A DNA stretch of 64,000 nucleotides from Martinezella lusitana. Its GTDB lineage: Bacteria > Pseudomonadota > Alphaproteobacteria > Rhizobiales > Rhizobiaceae. The stretch's first letter is position 1. Every line of letters starts with the position of its first letter. Made by a program: the position numbers and the translations under genes. Below the pieces are notes generated by a model that made no database searches, was not told the DNA's origin, and was given only the letters and a program-made list of their open reading frames with translations. Positions 43,843 to 53,237 of the stretch are shown piece after piece. The stretch is from assembly GCF_014207095.1 (NCBI RefSeq), contig NZ_JACHBG010000028.1, positions 1 to 64,000 of the forward strand. The letters run 5' to 3'.

Positions 43843-44048
43843 AGAAGAGTAGCCTCTCTGGCATATTCGCGGAGCATTTCTTCAAAAAAATATCGAGTGC
43901 TTCCGCAAAACAAATTGTCTGGGGTTGTGATCTGGCGCGGAACCGAACGGCATCGGTGAGGACGCCACTGGTCAATGCCGGCTTCTGAAATTCGCGGGGT
44001 CGTCCTGTAGGCTTGCATGCCTGATCCGAGGCAATGAGCGAAACACCG

Positions 44049-45254
44049 TCACTTTGCCTGCTGCCTGCCGTACCGTCCCAGAAGCGTCTTCAGCTCATCG
44101 TGCGGCAGGCCGAACAAGGTGTAGCCGTCCGCGCCCGTCATCGTGCGGGCGGCGACCAGAGCGTTGACGATCGCTTCCTCCGTAGCTTCCACCGTTGCCT
44201 GGAAGACGGGATCGAGTTGTCCCGTGGCAACCATCGGGCCTTCCTTCAGTTGCTCGTCGGGCGCATCGTTCGCGGCGGAGGTCGTGGAGAAGGATACGAC
44301 CAGGTCGCCGGACCCATTGCCGGAAAAAGACCCGAGGCGGCCGATACCAAGCGACGCGCGTCGCGCGACACGATTCAAAACCATCGAACTCAACGGCACA
44401 TCGGTCGCCACAACGACGATGATCGACCCGTCGTCAGGAACGGGCTTCCCGCCGGTGCCATCGACCTGGCATTCCGGCTCCTTTTTCTGGGCTGATTGGA
44501 CCGGCGCGTAGCAGGGCAGCCACTTTGCGTTCAGTTCATGGCCGACCGGAACCCCTGAAATGCGCAGGACGTCGCGCGCGCCCGTGTTGCATTGGACTAA
44601 CACCCCCACAACGTAGGGCGTCTTGCCGATAGAAATCGTGCGTGACGCTGTTCCGATACCGCCCTTGAAGCCGAAGCAGCGCATGCCGGTGCCCCCGCCC
44701 ACATTGCCTTCGGCGACGGGACCGCCCTTCGCCTGTTCGATCGCCACCATCGCGTGCTCTGGCGTGACATGAAAGCCCTGAATGTCATTGATGCCGCCAT
44801 CCCACGTCTCGGCAACAACAGGCGTCGACGCCTCGCCGAATTTCTCCGCGGTCCAGCGCTGTATCCCGGCATAGACCTGTCCAATGGCATTGGTGTTCGA
44901 GATTCCTACGGGGCCATAAACAAGGCCGAGGTCCTGGAGATAGGATTGGCCAGTCATCTCACCGTAGCCATTCAGGTTGAAGAAACCACCATTCACCGGT
45001 TTCGAGCTGGCATGCCCTCTTGGCAGCACAGCCGTCACGCCCGTCCGAACCGGACCTTGCCCCACCTGAGTCCGCCCGTCCCCCTCGATCAAGGTAACGT
45101 GGCCGACCTCGACGCCAGGCACGTCGGTAATTGCGTTGAATTTGCCCGGTGTCCCTTCGAATTCGACGCCTAGGTCGCGGGCACGGTCATTGGCCAACGC
45201 CATGGCGCTCGTCAGCGACGCCGCAAGCACGCCCGTAGTGAATATTTTAAGCAC
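44049..45254 (-). CDS. P1/S58 family peptidase, DmpA-like
   Basis: 401 residues. A signal peptide (IFTTGVLAASLTSAMALAN) suggests export. The autoprocessed S58 architecture is visible: GNVGGGTGMRCFGFKGGIGTASR and the scissile region DDGSIIVVVATDVPLS, where cleavage before Ser gives the alpha and beta chains. DmpA-type enzymes act as aminopeptidases or amidases on D-, beta- or blocked N-terminal residues. With the operators at 45332 and 45539 upstream it is the divergent partner of the amino-acid transporter, so it may cleave the substrate in the periplasm. A decayed copy of its 5' end is at 48549-48638. Confidence 0.88.
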   Translation of the reverse strand: MLKIFTTGVLAASLTSAMALANDRARDLGVEFEGTPGKFNAITDVPGVEVGHVTLIEGDGRTQVGQGPVRTGVTAVLPRGHASSKPVNGGFFNLNGYGEMTGQSYLQDLGLVYGPVGISNTNAIGQVYAGIQRWTAEKFGEASTPVVAETWDGGINDIQGFHVTPEHAMVAIEQAKGGPVAEGNVGGGTGMRCFGFKGGIGTASRTISIGKTPYVVGVLVQCNTGARDVLRISGVPVGHELNAKWLPCYAPVQSAQKKEPECQVDGTGGKPVPDDGSIIVVVATDVPLSSMVLNRVARRASLGIGRLGSFSGNGSGDLVVSFSTTSAANDAPDEQLKEGPMVATGQLDPVFQATVEATEEAIVNALVAARTMTGADGYTLFGLPHDELKTLLGRYGRQQAK

Positions 45255-45331
45255 GCCAAACCTCCCAAAGCTGTGTGTTCGGCCAACTTATCGCTGCTGA
45301 AAGAGAGACAAATAGCGACAGGCTGGACATC

Positions 45332-45350
45332 GCATCGGATTGATCGATGT
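45332..45350. promoter_or_regulatory. Palindrome GCATCG-N7-CGATGT (regulon box 1)
   Basis: Near the DmpA-like gene start, 78 bp upstream. It shares the arms RCATCG and CGATGT and the 7-nt centre with boxes at 45539, 48697, 49136 and 55552. The ATCG-N7-CGAT palindrome fits the LysR T-N11-A type. It is the probable binding site of the LysR regulator at 55602. Confidence 0.8.
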
Positions 45351-45538
45351 GACGGGACAGGTGTCCCCTGAAAGTAGGTTTTCTCTGGCGAGGCGCTCAT
45401 CGCATGGGTTCGACACGGTACGCAGCGGTTGGCTGGGACGGTAGCTCGCCCAGTACCGTGTGAAAGGGACCCAAATCACCTGCGCGCGTTTATTTTGACT
45501 TTACGCGCTCCAAGTGGGTCGCCCCGAACGAATTGGAT

Positions 45539-45557
45539 ACATCGAAAATTGCGATGT
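45539..45557. promoter_or_regulatory. Palindrome ACATCG-N7-CGATGT (regulon box 2)
   Basis: Perfect 6-bp arms, 84 bp upstream of the permease gene. The stretch after it, GCGGATTTAACATTTTATAA, recurs in shorter form at 49170 after box 4, and probably contains a shared promoter. Confidence 0.8.
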
Positions 45558-45640
45558 TTCTGCAGCACGTTGCGGATTTAACATTTTATAAGCGCAGGGA
45601 CTAATCAACTCCATGTGGTTGGTGATGGGAGGCATACTGC

Positions 45641-46345
45641 ATGGAGTTATTAGGTTTTGGTGCAGGTGGCTGGGGCTGGTCGTTCCTCAGTGGACTGCTC
45701 GTCACTGTCGAAGTGGCGATACTCGCCTTACCGCTGGGTCTGTTTTTCGGTCTCATGATCGCATTGGGTAGACGGAGCAAATCGCGCCTCGTCAGGGCCG
45801 CATCGGTTGGCTATGCGAATGCATTCCAGGCGATACCAGAATTGCTGACTATCTTTGCGATATACCACGGTTGTTCGCAGCTGATTCAATTCCTGATGTC
45901 GGAACTCAATATTCAGACGTCCTGGACAGTTCCTGGCGTTGCGGCCGGATCTTTTGCTCTCAGTCTGGTGTTCGCTGCGTATTCAAGCGAGATATGGTTG
46001 GGTGCTCTGGCGGGCATCGGGCGTGGCCAGTACGAGGCGGCAATATCCCTTGGACTTCCGGGCATCGCATCCCTGCGAATTGTAATATTGCCCCAAGCAT
46101 TTCGTCTTGCTCTTCCTGGACTCGGAAATCTCTGGATCATCCTCCTCAAAGATACCGCGCTTGTCTCGCTGATATCTGTCTCCGATTTTATGAGAGAAGT
46201 GAACCTGGCGGTTGCGGCAACCCATAGATACTTTGTGCTCTATCTGTTTGCCTGCCTCGGTTACATCCTCCTGACAAAAATATCGGAGTTTGCTCTCGAA
46301 CGATTGAGCCTCAGAACGAGCCGTCACCTTGTGAGGACGGTATAA
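45641..46345 (+). CDS. Polar amino-acid ABC transporter permease 1
   Basis: 234 residues, HisQ/ArtQ/OccQ type. The first helix (WGWSFLSGLLVTVEVAILALPLGLFFGL) and the EAA loop (YEAAISLGLPGIASLRIVILPQAFRLALPG) are clear, and the loop docks with the ATPase. It overlaps permease 2 by 1 bp. Substrate is presumably a basic or guanidino compound, from the neighbouring enzymes. Related permeases import octopine, nopaline, arginine and histidine. Confidence 0.92.
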   Translation: MELLGFGAGGWGWSFLSGLLVTVEVAILALPLGLFFGLMIALGRRSKSRLVRAASVGYANAFQAIPELLTIFAIYHGCSQLIQFLMSELNIQTSWTVPGVAAGSFALSLVFAAYSSEIWLGALAGIGRGQYEAAISLGLPGIASLRIVILPQAFRLALPGLGNLWIILLKDTALVSLISVSDFMREVNLAVAATHRYFVLYLFACLGYILLTKISEFALERLSLRTSRHLVRTV

Positions 46346-47019
46346 TGGACACTTCGCTTGTTATCGAGAACGCCGCTCGCCTCTACGATGGGTTCAAGCT
46401 AACGCTTGCGTTGGTAGGGTTGTCGGCCATATGCGCCGCAATTTTAACCGTGCCGTTGGTTTTGGGATTGCGTTCGAATGCTTGGGCGCCACGGGCTGTT
46501 TCCCAAACCTATCTCACCTTCTTTCGCGGTTCTCCGCTCCTGGCTCAACTTTTCCTGCTCTACTACGGGAGCGGTCAATTTCGACCCCTATTAGAAGACC
46601 TCGGCGTCTGGTGGCTTTTCCGCGACGCCTTCTTCTGCAGCGTTCTCGCTTTTGCCCTTAATTCGGCAGCCTATACAGCCGCATTGGTGAAAGGAGCAAT
46701 CGACGGCCTGCCTGAGGGGCAATGGGAGGCCGCTACCGCCCTTGGGCTTGGCTGGTTCACTACGCTTCGAAAAGTAATCATGCCGCAAGCCATTCGGCGA
46801 GCCCTGCCGGGATATGGAAACGAGATCGTTCTCTTGATCAAGGCAAGCTCCATTACAATGGCTGTAACTCTCTATGAATTACTAGGAGTTGTCAAAGTTA
46901 TATACTCACGAACATTTGACATCGGAATCTATATTTGGGCAGCGGTTATATATATTTGTATTGTATCCGCCATCAGACTCGCCTTCAGGGCAATAGAGCA
47001 ATCCTTTTTTCGATGGTGA
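46345..47019 (+). CDS. Polar amino-acid ABC transporter permease 2
   Basis: 224 residues, HisM/ArtM/OccM type. Helices (LALVGLSAICAAILTVPLVLGL) and the EAA loop (WEAATALGLGWFTTLRKVIMPQAIRRALPGYG) are intact. It forms a heterodimeric channel with permease 1. The substrate-binding gene follows after 124 bp. A deleted copy of its 3' half persists at 50437-50522. Confidence 0.92.
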   Translation: MDTSLVIENAARLYDGFKLTLALVGLSAICAAILTVPLVLGLRSNAWAPRAVSQTYLTFFRGSPLLAQLFLLYYGSGQFRPLLEDLGVWWLFRDAFFCSVLAFALNSAAYTAALVKGAIDGLPEGQWEAATALGLGWFTTLRKVIMPQAIRRALPGYGNEIVLLIKASSITMAVTLYELLGVVKVIYSRTFDIGIYIWAAVIYICIVSAIRLAFRAIEQSFFRW

Positions 47020-47143
47020 TCGATCTCATCCAGAAGCCTAAGTCGATGATGTCAAAACTTGGCCTGAGTGAGCAATATCGGGAAGCAATAAGCGGGCGGC
47101 ATGACGCGACCGCAGGTGAAGCAATGTTAAATGGGAGGACCAA

Positions 47144-47923
47144 ATGAAACGGGTAATTCACAATAAAGTGCTGCTTGCAGCGACAATGCTATCGCTCAGT
47201 GTAGCTTCTGCAATGGCTGAGGAGCGTCTACTCAGAATTGGAACCGACGGTCTCTATCCGCCCTTCAGTGTCGTCGACAACTCGGGCAAGGTGACCGGCC
47301 TCGACATCGAAATCGGCAACGCAATCTGCGCCAAGCTCGACGCAAAGTGCGAATGGACGGCGCAAGACTTCGAAGGGCTAATCCCGGCCATTCAGAACGG
47401 CCGTTACGACATGGTTATTGCATCACATTCGATCACGGATGAGCGCAAGAAGGCCGTGGACATGGTGAAGTACTACAACAATACAGCCAGCTTCCTTGTG
47501 CCGAAGAGCAGCGATGGATCTGACCTGTCACCGGAAGCGTTTACAGGAAAATCGGTGGGAGCCCAGACAGGAACCGTCCATGCTTCGTATCTCGAGCAAA
47601 AATTTTCAGGTTCGACGCTGAAATTCTATCCCTCCCAGATTGAAGCCTACGCCGATCTCAGCTCGGGTCGGATTGATGCCGTGATGGGCGACACCCCGAC
47701 TCTCTATACGTGGGTGCAAAGCGAGGGCAAGGACTGCTGCAAGATATCAGAGACCAAGATTACGGACCCGGCAGTTGGAGATGGGGCCGGCATCGTCATC
47801 AAGAAAGGCAATGAACCGTTGCGTTCGGACGTTCAGAAGGCCGTCGATCTGATGTGGTCAAATGGTGAGTTTGATGCGATTTGGGCCAAATACTTCCCGT
47901 TCCGCATCGGAAACGATAAGTAA
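47144..47923 (+). CDS. Periplasmic amino-acid-binding protein, copy 1
   Basis: 259 residues. A signal peptide (LLAATMLSLSVASAMAEE) precedes a cluster-3 solute-binding fold (LRIGTDGLYPPFSVVDNSG, GLDIEIGNAICAKLD, FEGLIPAIQNGRYDMV). The LAO/HisJ/OccJ-type members bind basic or opine-like amino acids. It is nearly duplicated at 50658, with most changes in the N-terminal signal and a few in the pocket-facing lobes. Confidence 0.92.
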   Translation: MKRVIHNKVLLAATMLSLSVASAMAEERLLRIGTDGLYPPFSVVDNSGKVTGLDIEIGNAICAKLDAKCEWTAQDFEGLIPAIQNGRYDMVIASHSITDERKKAVDMVKYYNNTASFLVPKSSDGSDLSPEAFTGKSVGAQTGTVHASYLEQKFSGSTLKFYPSQIEAYADLSSGRIDAVMGDTPTLYTWVQSEGKDCCKISETKITDPAVGDGAGIVIKKGNEPLRSDVQKAVDLMWSNGEFDAIWAKYFPFRIGNDK

Positions 47924-47939
47924 GCGGGGTGCTCGCGCC

Positions 47940-48550
47940 ATGAACGGTTCATCTCAAACGGTGCCCCCTGATGCCGACTCGCGGCGCGAGGCAGTACCGG
48001 GAAACTACGCAGAAAGGCCCACCTTTGATCCGGGGGGGGGGCCGATCCGGATCTGGTTGTACGCAGACCGGATTTCATACCGACCAGGCGACCCCATTCA
48101 GATCTCGGTCAACACCAACGCCCAACGCTATTCGCTCGAAATATACCGGGACAGCGCAAATCGTAAGCTGGAGTTTCGCCGGACCGGTCTTCCACGAACT
48201 TGGTCTGCCACAAACGTGAATTGTTCGGAGGTGGGCTGCGACTGGCCAGTCTCGGTAGTCGTATCCGATACCGAACGCTGGCGTTCCGGCGGGTTCGTTA
48301 TAAGGGCTTTCGTTGCGTCCGATAGTGATGGCGTTGTCGCCGAGAGCGAGCACGTCGTCATTATCGGGCCAACTCGCAATCGCGGATGACCGGGAATAAT
48401 GACGGGCTCTGGTAACGGCCACAGCCACATAGACTGCCTATAATGTTTGGGGCGGCTCCAATCATTATCAGGGCCTTTCCGGGCCCAATGGAAATGATTC
48501 CACGCCGCGTCTTAGCGCCCAGCGACCCTACGCACGCGGTTTCATTGCAA
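47940..48550 (+). pseudogene. Truncated N,N-dimethylformamidase-like gene (copy 1)
   Basis: An open frame of 149 residues (stop at 48389) matches the first 150 residues of the intact gene at 51454. Past the stop, homologous DNA continues in broken frames to about 48550 (for example the GGGGCGGCTCCAATCATTA stretch). It then switches to a reversed remnant of the peptidase 5' end. The protein therefore lacks the catalytic and C-terminal domains and is very likely inactive. Confidence 0.85.
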
Positions 48551-48638
48551 CGCCCAGATCGCGGACTCGCTCCTTGGCCGCCGCCATGCCGCTTAACAAC
48601 GATGCCGCAAGGAGAACCGGAATGAATATCTTTAGCCC
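48549..48638 (-). pseudogene. Decayed 5' fragment of a second DmpA-like peptidase gene
   Basis: Translated on the minus strand it gives LKIFIPVLLAASLLSG followed by MAAAKERVRDLGV, which aligns with the start of the intact peptidase at 45254 (LKIFTTGVLAASLTSAMALANDRARDLGV). Only about 30 codons remain. It shows that an ancestral peptidase/transporter block was duplicated and then collapsed. Confidence 0.85.
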
Positions 48639-48696
48639 GCCAATTCGGCTGACCTTGTCACTCCTGAGATCAAGATAACAGCGACCCTATAGTATT

Positions 48697-48715
48697 GCAT
48701 CGGACTGGTCGATGT
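48697..48715. promoter_or_regulatory. Palindrome GCATCG-N7-CGATGT (regulon box 3)
   Basis: It keeps the full arms and spacing although the peptidase it once controlled is decayed. It may still matter for nearby transcription, or may be a relic. Confidence 0.7.
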
Positions 48716-49135
48716 AACACGATAGGGTTCCTCTGCAGTGTGGCTCTTCTCTGACCGCGCGTCCACTCACGTGGGATGGAGGCTTGCCCGATAGTACATT
48801 GCGGATAGTCAGTTCGCCGGCAGGCGCCCGCGAAGCGGCTCATTCGAGAAATTTCATCTCCGATTGCGCTTCAACACCCTCAGTCCTTTGGAGGAGCATC
48901 CTCCGCAAACCGTCCTGGCAAATGCTGTGTCAGCGGCTTCGTTCAATCCGTCTCAAATTTGTTGCTAAAGCGAGGCCAGTACCATCGGCACTGCGGGGCT
49001 TCGTCAAATTCGGCGTGCGGGTCCGTTGTCGATGCGACGCCGGCGTTTGGTGGTCGCGTACCTTCTCATATCCGTCGGCTCCGAGCCATATGGGTATGCC
49101 CGCTTGAATAGGCGGGGCCTTTGGAACGGATCGAT

Positions 49136-49154
49136 ACATCTACATTCACGATGT
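49136..49154. promoter_or_regulatory. Palindrome ACATCT-N7-CGATGT (regulon box 4)
   Basis: One mismatch in the left arm. It lies 98 bp upstream of the ureohydrolase start and is followed by TTCGGATTTAACATTC, shared with the sequence after box 2. Confidence 0.75.
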
Positions 49155-49251
49155 ATGCACAGGATACTTCGGATTTAACATTCTCGCAGAATTGCACTCA
49201 CTAATGCAGTCAGAGGGTGTCCCCCATATTGAAAAATACTGTGAGGAAAAA

Positions 49252-50187
49252 ATGAAGTTATCTGCGCCACTACGACCATTTCTCGACTGGTCCGTGAATA
49301 CCGAATGGGAGCGATGGACGGAGGTTGCCGTGTCGTTGCTGGGTATTCCCTATAGCGAGCACTATTCAGGCGAACCGCGGCCCAACGACCAGGCTTGGGC
49401 GCCTGAAGCGATCCGTGGTCAGTCTGGGAAAATTTGTGACGGACCTCACACCTGGGACTTTGACATTGGTGGCCCGCTCGAATCGTTTCTACCCAACGGT
49501 GGAAGGGATTGCGGGAATCTCAACCCGACCACGCAGTCATTCGATGAATACTTTTCTGCGGCAGTAGAGATCCTGAAGCGACAGTTTGCGTCATCAAAGT
49601 TCAGCGGAATTTTGGGAGGAGATCACGGCGTTACTGTTCCGGTGGTTCACGCCTTGGAAGCTATCGGGCAACCTGTGCACCTCGTTCAAATCGACGCCCA
49701 TATGGATTGGCGGGACGAGAACCGGGGCGTGCGTCGAGGATATTCCAGCCCGATGCGACGAGCATCGGAACTGCCCTGGATCAGTGGAATTACCCAAATT
49801 GGTATTCGAGGAACTGGAACCATTGGCGCCATGGAGGTCGAAGCCGCACAGGATTATGGTGCAAAAATCATTACGGCCAGGGAAGTTCACGAAGGGGGGG
49901 TGGCCCCCATTCTTCAGCATCTCGACGGTAAGGGTCCATTCTACCTTACCGTTGACGCAGACGGATTGGACCCGTCGGTCATGCCTGCGGTTATCACCCC
50001 TTTGCCAGGTGGTCTTCGCTTCGACCAGGTTCTACCGATAGTACGCGCGTTGGCCAAGGCGCAGCTGGTCGGAATGGACGTGGTTGAAGTCGCGCCTGGG
50101 GTGGATCTCCCCAATCAGATTACTAGCATCACAGCAGGCCGCCTGATGGTGATTGCCATGGTTGCTGCAGTTCAGGCCAAGCAATAG
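49252..50187 (+). CDS. Ureohydrolase (agmatinase/arginase superfamily)
   Basis: 311 residues from ATG 49252 with GAGGAAAAA upstream; ATG 49204 and TTG 49192 lack such a site. Manganese ligands are in place: GGDHGVT, DAHMDWRD and DADGLDPS. It hydrolyses a guanidino group to urea and an amine. It differs clearly from the second ureohydrolase at 54469 and lies near the transporter copy, so substrate probably differs (agmatine, guanidinopropionate, guanidinobutyrate and similar are options). Confidence 0.87.
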   Translation: MKLSAPLRPFLDWSVNTEWERWTEVAVSLLGIPYSEHYSGEPRPNDQAWAPEAIRGQSGKICDGPHTWDFDIGGPLESFLPNGGRDCGNLNPTTQSFDEYFSAAVEILKRQFASSKFSGILGGDHGVTVPVVHALEAIGQPVHLVQIDAHMDWRDENRGVRRGYSSPMRRASELPWISGITQIGIRGTGTIGAMEVEAAQDYGAKIITAREVHEGGVAPILQHLDGKGPFYLTVDADGLDPSVMPAVITPLPGGLRFDQVLPIVRALAKAQLVGMDVVEVAPGVDLPNQITSITAGRLMVIAMVAAVQAKQ

Positions 50188-50436
50188 CGAGTACTTTCAG
50201 GAGCGCCCATAAGAATAGTGACAAAGCTGTGTTACGTCGGTATCACCTATCTTCTGGATAAGTCTATCAACTTCCCACAGCTTGGCGAATTCGGGCGGCG
50301 CTCCTTTTGAAGGGGCCTAATTCGCTATGCTGGATATACCAAGTATTCGAGACATCGAGACTGCCAGGCTTGCGTTGTCGTGGTGATGCGCTTGTGGGGT
50401 GCGACGCAGGGAGGGCGTAGCCCCACCGGAGTTGCA

Positions 50437-50522
50437 GTGAAGGGAGCGATCGACCCGCTACCTCGGAGGCAATGTCAGGTTCGCTTTCAGGTTGTTGGAG
50501 CAATCATTTTTTCGATGGTGAT
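50437..50522 (+). pseudogene. Deletion remnant of a permease 2 copy
   Basis: The sequence GTGAAGGGAGCGATCGACC aligns with 46686 onward in permease 2, then jumps to the 3' end of that gene (GAGCAATCATTTTTTCGATG). About 250 bp of the original gene are missing. It sits in the 470-bp gap before binding-protein copy 2 and confirms that this part is a reduced duplicate. Confidence 0.8.
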
Positions 50523-50657
50523 CACTTCGACGGCGAACCCGAGGCCGATGGCAATGGGAACGGCACCTGGTCTGAGTGAACAACATAGACGAGCAATCAG
50601 TGGGCGGCGTGACGCGGCCCGGATCAGAAGCAAGTAGGCAAACTGGGAGAAACCAAA

Positions 50658-51437
50658 ATGAAACTGGTAAATCGTTACAATGTGCTGCTCGCAACGGGAC
50701 TGCTATCGCTCAGTGTCGCTTCGGCAATGGCTGAGCAGCGTACGCTCAAGATTGGAACCGACGGCCTTTATCCGCCCTTCAGTGTCGTCGACAACTCGGG
50801 CAAGGTGAGCGGCCTCGACATCGAAATCGGGAACGCAATCTGCGCCAAGCTCGACGCAAAGTGCGAATGGACGGCGCAAGACTTTGAAGGCTTGATACCC
50901 GCCGTGCAGAACGGGCGCTACGACCTGGTTCTCGCCTCGCACTCGATAACGGCCGAACGAAAGAAGGCCGTGGACATGATCAAGTACTACAACTACACCA
51001 CGAGCTTCTTGGTGCCGAAGGATAGCGACGGATCTGAGCTGACACCGGCCGCGTTCAAAGGAAAATCACTTGGGGGCCAGACAGGAACCGTCTTTGCCTC
51101 CTATCTCGAGAAGAATTTTTCAGGTTCGACGTTGAAATTCTATCCCTCCCAGATTGAAGCTTACGCCGATCTCAGCGCCGGTCGCATCGATGCTGTAATG
51201 GGAGATACCCTCACTCTCTATACTTGGGTACAAGGCGAAGGAAAGGATTGCTGCAAAATCTCGGAAGCCAAGATTTCGGACCCATCCATTGGAGATGGCG
51301 CCGGGATAGTCATCAAGAAAGGCAATGAGCCTTTGCATTCGGAGGTGCAGAAGGCCGTCGATCTGATGTGGTCAAATGGTGAGTTTGACGCGATTTGGGC
51401 CAAATACTTCCCGTTCCCCATCGGAAACGATAAGTAA
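50658..51437 (+). CDS. Periplasmic amino-acid-binding protein, copy 2
   Basis: 259 residues. Nearly the same as copy 1 (signal LLATGLLSLSVASAMAEQ, then LKIGTDGLYPPFSVVDNSG). Codon-level differences are many but substitutions few, so both are probably under selection. It lies 16 bp upstream of the dimethylformamidase-like gene. It may supply the same permease pair or give a second ligand range. Confidence 0.92.
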   Translation: MKLVNRYNVLLATGLLSLSVASAMAEQRTLKIGTDGLYPPFSVVDNSGKVSGLDIEIGNAICAKLDAKCEWTAQDFEGLIPAVQNGRYDLVLASHSITAERKKAVDMIKYYNYTTSFLVPKDSDGSELTPAAFKGKSLGGQTGTVFASYLEKNFSGSTLKFYPSQIEAYADLSAGRIDAVMGDTLTLYTWVQGEGKDCCKISEAKISDPSIGDGAGIVIKKGNEPLHSEVQKAVDLMWSNGEFDAIWAKYFPFPIGNDK

Positions 51438-51453
51438 GCGGGGTGCTCGCACC

Positions 51454-53100
51454 ATGAACGGTTCATCTCAAACTATGCCCTCTGATGCCGACTGGCGGCA
51501 CGAGGCCGTGCAGGGAAACTACGCAGAAAGGCCCCCCTCCGATCCGGGGGGGCCGATCCGGATCTGGTTGTATGCAGACCGGATTTCATATCGACCGGGC
51601 GATCCTATCCGGATCTCGGTTAACACGAACGCACAACGCTATTCGCTCGAAGTATACCGCGACGGCGCCCATCGTCAGGCGATGTTCCGCCGTGAGGGAA
51701 TCCCGGGCACCTGGTCTGACACAAACATCAATTGTTCAGAGCTGGGCTGCAACTGGCCGGTTTCAGTAATCGTATCCGAGACAGAAAGCTGGCGTTCCGG
51801 CGGGTTCGTTATAAGGGCCTTCGTTCCATCTGATGATGGTGGCGTTACCGCCGAAAGCGAGCATGTCGTCATCATCGGGCCGGGTCATCAAACGCGGACG
51901 ACGGAGATCAACGACAGACTGCTTCTCGTAGCGGCAACAGCCACATGGACCGCATACAATGATTGGGGCGGCTCTAATCATTACCAAGGCCTCTCCGGGC
52001 CTGATGGGAATGAATTCTCCCCGCGTCTCAGCGTTCAGCGACCCTATGCGCGAGGTTTCGTCAGCCTTCCCGACGAGGCTCCCCGCGCCGTGCTGCTGGA
52101 TCAGCCGGGCATTCTGGCAGAACCGGAATACCCGCACATGGAGTGGGCCTATCGTAATGGCTACAGCAAAAAATATGTCTCCGCGGGATGGGCGAGTTTC
52201 GAACGCCAATTTGTCATTTGGGCCGAAAAAGCGGGCTATCAGGTCGACGTCATATCTCAAACCGATCTGCATGAGGATCCAACCATCCTGTCTGGCTACC
52301 GATGCGTAGCAACGGTCGGCCATGACGAGTACTGGTCCTGGGAAATGCGCGACGCGGTCGATGCTTATGTTGAATGTGGCGGCCGCATTGCCAGGTTCGC
52401 CGGAAACTTCATGTGGCAGATCCGACTGGAGGACGGTGGAAATACGCAGGTTTGCTACAAATACACAGCTCGTGAGCGAGACCCGTTTATGAACACAGGG
52501 CCAAGGCATCTTGTAACGGAGTCATGGGAGGCTGGTGAGATAGGGCGACCGGGTGCTTCAACGTTTGGCCTGAACGCAACGCAAGGCATGTATGCGAGTT
52601 GGTCCGGCTGTTCACCCCGGGGCGCCAAAGGCTTCCCGCTGTATCGTCCGGATCATTGGGCATTCGCGCGCACTGGCCTTTACTACGGAGACATCATCGG
52701 CAGCCAAAGCGGCGTGTTCGGCTATGAGGTCGACGGGATCGGCTATGAAATCCGTGGCGGCTTACCCTTCGTTGCTCCGGGAGCGCGCGCACCAGACGGT
52801 ATGGAAATACTGGCTCTGGGTCTCTCATCAACCATCGAGGAGGGTGAATCGATCAAGCCGGGCCACACGTTCTTAGGCCGGGAAGACGCGGAGTATGTGG
52901 CTGCGGTTCTGACCGGGTCTGCTGATCAGGCGAGCATCGAGAAGACAAAACGGGGATGCGGAGCGATCGTCCACTTTCTGCGCGGAAAGGGCGAGGTCTT
53001 CCATGCCGGAAGCTCGGACTGGATCATGGGGCTGGTTCGTGATGACCACATTGTTATCCAGATCACCAAGAACGTACTCGATCGGTTTCTAGGCTCGTAG
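51454..53100 (+). CDS. N,N-dimethylformamidase beta-subunit-like protein
   Basis: 548 residues from ATG 51454. Residues about 30-150 form a beta-sandwich, repeated in the truncated copy at 47940. The core has GHDEYWSWEMRDAVDAYVECGGRIARFAGNFMWQIR and later VHFLRGKGEVFHAGSSDWIMG, as in the large (beta) subunit of N,N-dimethylformamidase. No small-subunit gene is nearby. It may cleave an amide bond of the imported substrate. The exact substrate is unknown, and a lone beta-like chain may have a different activity. Confidence 0.82.
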   Translation: MNGSSQTMPSDADWRHEAVQGNYAERPPSDPGGPIRIWLYADRISYRPGDPIRISVNTNAQRYSLEVYRDGAHRQAMFRREGIPGTWSDTNINCSELGCNWPVSVIVSETESWRSGGFVIRAFVPSDDGGVTAESEHVVIIGPGHQTRTTEINDRLLLVAATATWTAYNDWGGSNHYQGLSGPDGNEFSPRLSVQRPYARGFVSLPDEAPRAVLLDQPGILAEPEYPHMEWAYRNGYSKKYVSAGWASFERQFVIWAEKAGYQVDVISQTDLHEDPTILSGYRCVATVGHDEYWSWEMRDAVDAYVECGGRIARFAGNFMWQIRLEDGGNTQVCYKYTARERDPFMNTGPRHLVTESWEAGEIGRPGASTFGLNATQGMYASWSGCSPRGAKGFPLYRPDHWAFARTGLYYGDIIGSQSGVFGYEVDGIGYEIRGGLPFVAPGARAPDGMEILALGLSSTIEEGESIKPGHTFLGREDAEYVAAVLTGSADQASIEKTKRGCGAIVHFLRGKGEVFHAGSSDWIMGLVRDDHIVIQITKNVLDRFLGS

Positions 53101-53237
53101 CGGCCTGACTCCACTGGAAAAAGCTGACCAAGTCCTCCGGTCGAATCCTGTCCGGTCTGCGACGAGGGCACACATGCCACCAGCATACACTTGGCCCGGC
53201 AACGCCAGCCATATCACTAACTCCGGACCCGAAGACC

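Larger units (their letters stand above)
48639..49251. other. Intergenic relic of the duplicated control region
   Basis: About 600 bp with no intact gene. It contains regulon boxes at 48697 and 49136 and DNA similar to 45255-45600. Short plus-strand open frames here lack ribosome sites. Confidence 0.6.
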
